Shown here in pieces: positions 42,523 through 43,915 of a stretch of 43,915 nucleotides of DNA. The notes beneath the pieces are model-generated. The model saw nothing but the letters and a program-made list of their open reading frames with translations. It did no database searches and was not told the origin of the DNA. The position numbers and the translations under genes are program-made. How positions within the stretch are numbered: the first letter of the stretch is position 1; each line of letters opens with the position of its first letter. The stretch spans positions 1-43,915 of the forward strand of contig CALKBO010000043.1 of assembly GCA_937989875.1 (NCBI GenBank). Reading direction: 5' to 3'. This DNA comes from an uncultured Collinsella sp. (GTDB lineage: Bacteria > Actinomycetota > Coriobacteriia > Coriobacteriales > Coriobacteriaceae).

Positions 42523-42550
42523 GGGCGCTCCTTTTAGGGGCGCCCTTTTT
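42523..42550 (+). terminator. Terminator of serS
   Basis: GGGCGCTCC (42523-42531) pairs with GGGGCGCCC (42537-42545), followed by TTTTT. Confidence 0.9.
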
Positions 42551-42597
42551 GTGTACGGCCATATCATGCCGTGCGGACAGCTCAATAGAAAACACAC

Positions 42598-42636
42598 GAA
42601 CAACTGTTCTGTATACAGCCATCTACCTGCTATGCT
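42598..42636 (+). promoter_or_regulatory. LexA-like dyad and promoter
   Basis: GAAC-AACT-GTTC (42598-42609) fits the Gram-positive SOS box GAAC-N4-GTTC. It runs into the palindrome CTGTATACAG (42609-42618), and a TATGCT -10 lies at 42631-42636. A repressor here would cover the -35 region of the next gene. Confidence 0.45.
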
Positions 42637-42669
42637 TTTGCTAAATAAGAGCGAGAGAAAGGGGACGCG

Positions 42670-43047
42670 ATGGAGCTGTTTGATGATCGGGTGGTTTTGT
42701 TTGAGAGCGACGAGGGCGGGGAGTACCTGCTTGTAACGTGTGAGCCGTCTGGCATGGGCGGCCTGGTGGTTCGGCAGACGAGTGAGGGTCCGTTGGCCCA
42801 ATGGTGCTTTGAGGAGTCGCCGCATGTGGTCGAGACCTTTGTGACGCACGAGGGACTTGTGGCGCTGGAGCACTTCTATGGAGTTGGGACTTCCAACCAG
42901 GTCGCGCGCATGTTGAGCATCTCGTTTGCCGATTATGATTGCGCCCAGCGGGTGAGATCGCTCCTGAGGGAACTTGAAGTCAAGTTTGACGTGATCGAAA
43001 AGCCAATCGATCGTACGGGGAACGGCGGTATATGCGGAGCAGCATGA
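42670..43047 (+). CDS. Unknown small acidic protein
   Basis: This is a 125-aa soluble protein behind AAAGGGG. It begins with a beta-rich half (ELFDDRVVLFESDEGGEYLL) and has a helical C-terminal half with YDCAQRVRSLLRELEVKFD. I recognise no family. It has three scattered Cys before the tail and one near the C-terminus (GGICGAA). The upstream LexA-like dyad suggests damage control of expression, which is inference. It is transcribed alone toward tRNA-Arg. Confidence 0.6.
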   Translation: MELFDDRVVLFESDEGGEYLLVTCEPSGMGGLVVRQTSEGPLAQWCFEESPHVVETFVTHEGLVALEHFYGVGTSNQVARMLSISFADYDCAQRVRSLLRELEVKFDVIEKPIDRTGNGGICGAA

Positions 43048-43083
43048 CAAAACTGCGTTCCACAAAAAAGTTTGAGATTGTGC

Positions 43084-43115
43084 TTGACTCCAATAAGCTA
43101 AAGTGGTTTTATATG
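43084..43115 (+). promoter_or_regulatory. Promoter of tRNA-Arg
   Basis: TTGACT (43084-43089) is followed by TTTATATG (43108-43115), which gives a -10 at 18-20 bp spacing. Confidence 0.55.
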
Positions 43116-43124
43116 TCTTGCGCT

Positions 43125-43201
43125 GCGGCGTTACCTCAGCTGGATAGAGGGTCTGACTACGAATCAGAACGTCATAGGTTCGAATCCTATACGCCGCACC
43201 A
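43125..43201 (+). tRNA. tRNA-Arg (anticodon ACG)
   Basis: The cloverleaf has acceptor GCGGCGT/ACGCCGC, anticodon stem TCTGA/TCAGA with loop CTACGAA, T-arm ATAGG-TTCGAAT-CCTAT and encoded CCA (43199-43201). Confidence 0.96.
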
Positions 43202-43241
43202 ATTGAACTTGAAGCCTCCGGCAACGGGGGCTTTTCTTTTA
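43182..43241. repeat. tRNA-Arg tail direct repeat, copy 1
   Basis: These 60 bp, from the T-loop through the terminator (AGCCTCCG-GCAA-CGGGGGCT then T-rich, 43213-43240), are repeated without change at 43372-43431. Confidence 0.97.
43213..43240 (+). terminator. Terminator of tRNA-Arg
   Basis: An 8-bp stem closes on a GCAA tetraloop and is followed by TTTCTTTT. It is repeated at 43403-43430. Confidence 0.88.
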
Positions 43242-43371
43242 TGCCGCCGCTGCATGGATTCGAACCTCGGTTGAGGCGCGAGCGCCAAGAAAACGCGGAG
43301 CGTTTTTAGCGAGCGGGCGAGGACGCCGGCAGGCGGGCGAAGCCGGTGCGGATTCGCGAAGCGGATGCGCG
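43242..43371. other. Core of the tRNA-Arg tail cassette
   Basis: GGATTCGAACCT (43256-43267) is the exact complement of the tRNA-Arg T-arm (43176-43187). The segment 43278-43373 matches the tRNA-Leu cassette core in 91 of 96 positions. Confidence 0.85.
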
Positions 43372-43431
43372 GAATCCTATACGCCGCACCAATTGAACTT
43401 GAAGCCTCCGGCAACGGGGGCTTTTCTTTTA
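43372..43431. repeat. tRNA-Arg tail direct repeat, copy 2
   Basis: This is an exact 60-bp copy of 43182-43241, offset by 190 bp. Confidence 0.97.
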
Positions 43432-43474
43432 GGTAAACACCGCATGGATTCGAACCTCGGTCGAGGCGCGAGCG
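43432..43474. repeat. Start of a further, truncated cassette unit
   Basis: After tail copy 2 the core begins again: GGATTCGAACCT recurs at 43446-43457, followed by CGG, TCGAGGCGCGAGCG. The match to 43242-43371 stops near 43474, 15 bp before the 55-bp inverted repeat. Confidence 0.8.
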
Positions 43475-43488
43475 TCTTAATCATCACT

Positions 43489-43543
43489 GGTTGATTTTCA
43501 ATCTCAACGCAACAGCCTGAACGGACCCCGCGTTTCCGCAGCT
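43489..43543. repeat. Right arm of the 55-bp inverted repeat
   Basis: This is the exact reverse complement of 1-55. Beyond it the sequence becomes much richer in G+C. Confidence 0.9.
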
Positions 43544-43713
43544 AGCGCAACGCGGAACTAGCTCCCGGCACCTGGCCGTCGCCTCGTTTCCGCAGGTGGA
43601 GAGGCTATGGAGGCCGGCGTCCCCACCCTGCCGCGGCATGCTCCGCCAGCCCGCTGCGCAGCCGCTCCGGACTCAGCGCAACGGGCCCTCCGGCCCATGT
43701 CCCGGCGCGCCGG
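43544..43713. other. Very GC-rich non-coding stretch
   Basis: Base composition is clearly higher in G+C than the rest of the window. CGTTTCCGCAG recurs (43531-43541, 43588-43598). No gene is recognised. Confidence 0.5.
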
Positions 43714-43915
43714 CTATCCCGCCAGCGGCCCCTCGCCCCTCGCGGCCCTGGCCCTGTCGATGCAGCCGGGCGTGAGGTCGAGCCCGCCGGGCGCCAGCTC
43801 CTCCACCCCGAACGCGTCCATGAGGGCGGAGGCGTCCTCCCCGAGGGCCATCCGCAGCACGTGTGTTTCGTCAAGAGGATTTGAGCAAAAAGAGCATCGG
43901 AAATTGAGCAGCCTG
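43714..43915 (-). CDS. Partial protein with a Cys-x2-Cys motif, cut by the window edge
   Basis: A minus-strand frame enters from the right edge and runs 66 residues to a TAG at 43714-43716. It reads CSFCSNPLDETHVLRM, then GEDASALMDAFGVEELAPG and ends ARGEGPLAG. It has protein-like composition and a CxxC knuckle. The 5' part is outside the window. I do not recognise the family. Confidence 0.4.
   Translation of the reverse strand, partial: RLLNFRCSFCSNPLDETHVLRMALGEDASALMDAFGVEELAPGGLDLTPGCIDRARAARGEGPLAG

Noticed and set aside
41212..43224. 670-aa minus-strand frame over serS and the tRNA-Arg region
   Set aside because: It crosses a terminator, a gene and a tRNA; no domain is visible.
43605..43874. 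89-aa minus-strand frame rich in Arg, Gly and Pro
   Set aside because: Composition is that of a wrong frame in very GC-rich DNA; the neighbouring frame with CSFC and normal composition is more protein-like.

Overview
The window looks like the chromosome of a coriobacterial actinobacterium, most likely Collinsella or a near relative. The evidence is a GC content of about 60%, actinobacterial protein families (a DUF4012 membrane protein, a Tad/Flp pilus locus ending in DUF192), a typical Phe T-box before pheST, and GC-rich palindromic repeats in most gaps. The assignment is an inference from gene content and style; no search was run.

Layout. 1-262: one arm of a 55-bp inverted repeat, then nothing recognisable. 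263-5367: a DMT exporter, a DUF4012 cell-envelope protein and glmM. 5368-6951 (minus): an M32 carboxypeptidase. 7085-11049: a Phe T-box leader, pheS and pheT. 11171-14009: an ECF-type nickel (or cobalt) importer, nikMN-Q-O, behind a promoter with a NikR-like dyad. 14090-16602: a zinc-dependent phospholipase C-like protein, and pyk on the minus strand. 16896-19725: a Ca2+-type P-ATPase whose ribosome binding site lies inside a strong hairpin. 19738-21343: an intergenic repeat cluster and rsgA. 21544-31134: a tightly overlapping Tad/Flp operon (cpaB, tadZ/cpaE, cpaF, tadB, tadC, four pilin or pseudopilin genes, a TadG-like protein, a membrane-anchored protein, DUF192). 31138-31743: a putative toxin-antitoxin pair. 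31867-32602: tRNA-Phe, a tRNA-tail cassette and a 4 x 62-bp palindrome array. 32603-38095: a GH5-like protein lacking its acid/base Glu, then rsmI, metG, rsmA and tatD. 38139-38452: tRNA-Leu with a cassette. 38513-40772: an SPFH protein, rlmH and proC. 40773-42550: a REP-like palindrome, a 57-aa membrane protein and serS. 42598-43047: a small unknown gene behind a LexA-like dyad. 43125-43474: tRNA-Arg with a cassette array. 43489-43915: the second arm of the 55-bp repeat and very GC-rich DNA with a partial reading frame.

The most unusual observation is that all three tRNA genes seen here (Phe-GAA, Leu-CAG, Arg-ACG) carry the same downstream arrangement. The tRNA 3' end from the T-loop onward, with its terminator, is repeated as a direct repeat of about 56-63 bp at an offset of 186-190 bp. 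The DNA between the copies begins with 12-13 nt that are the exact reverse complement of that same tRNA's T-arm, followed by a GC-rich hairpin core. The Leu and Arg cores are 91/96 identical; the Phe core has the same layout but a different sequence. This resembles a miniature element without an integrase that uses tRNA T-loops as attachment sites. I know of no described family that matches.

Most other genes are housekeeping: translation (pheST, metG, serS, rsmA, rsmI, rlmH, rsgA), wall precursor synthesis (glmM), glycolysis (pyk) and proline synthesis (proC). The Tad locus, the toxin-antitoxin pair, the palindrome array and the GH5-like gene form an accessory block ending around tRNA-Phe.
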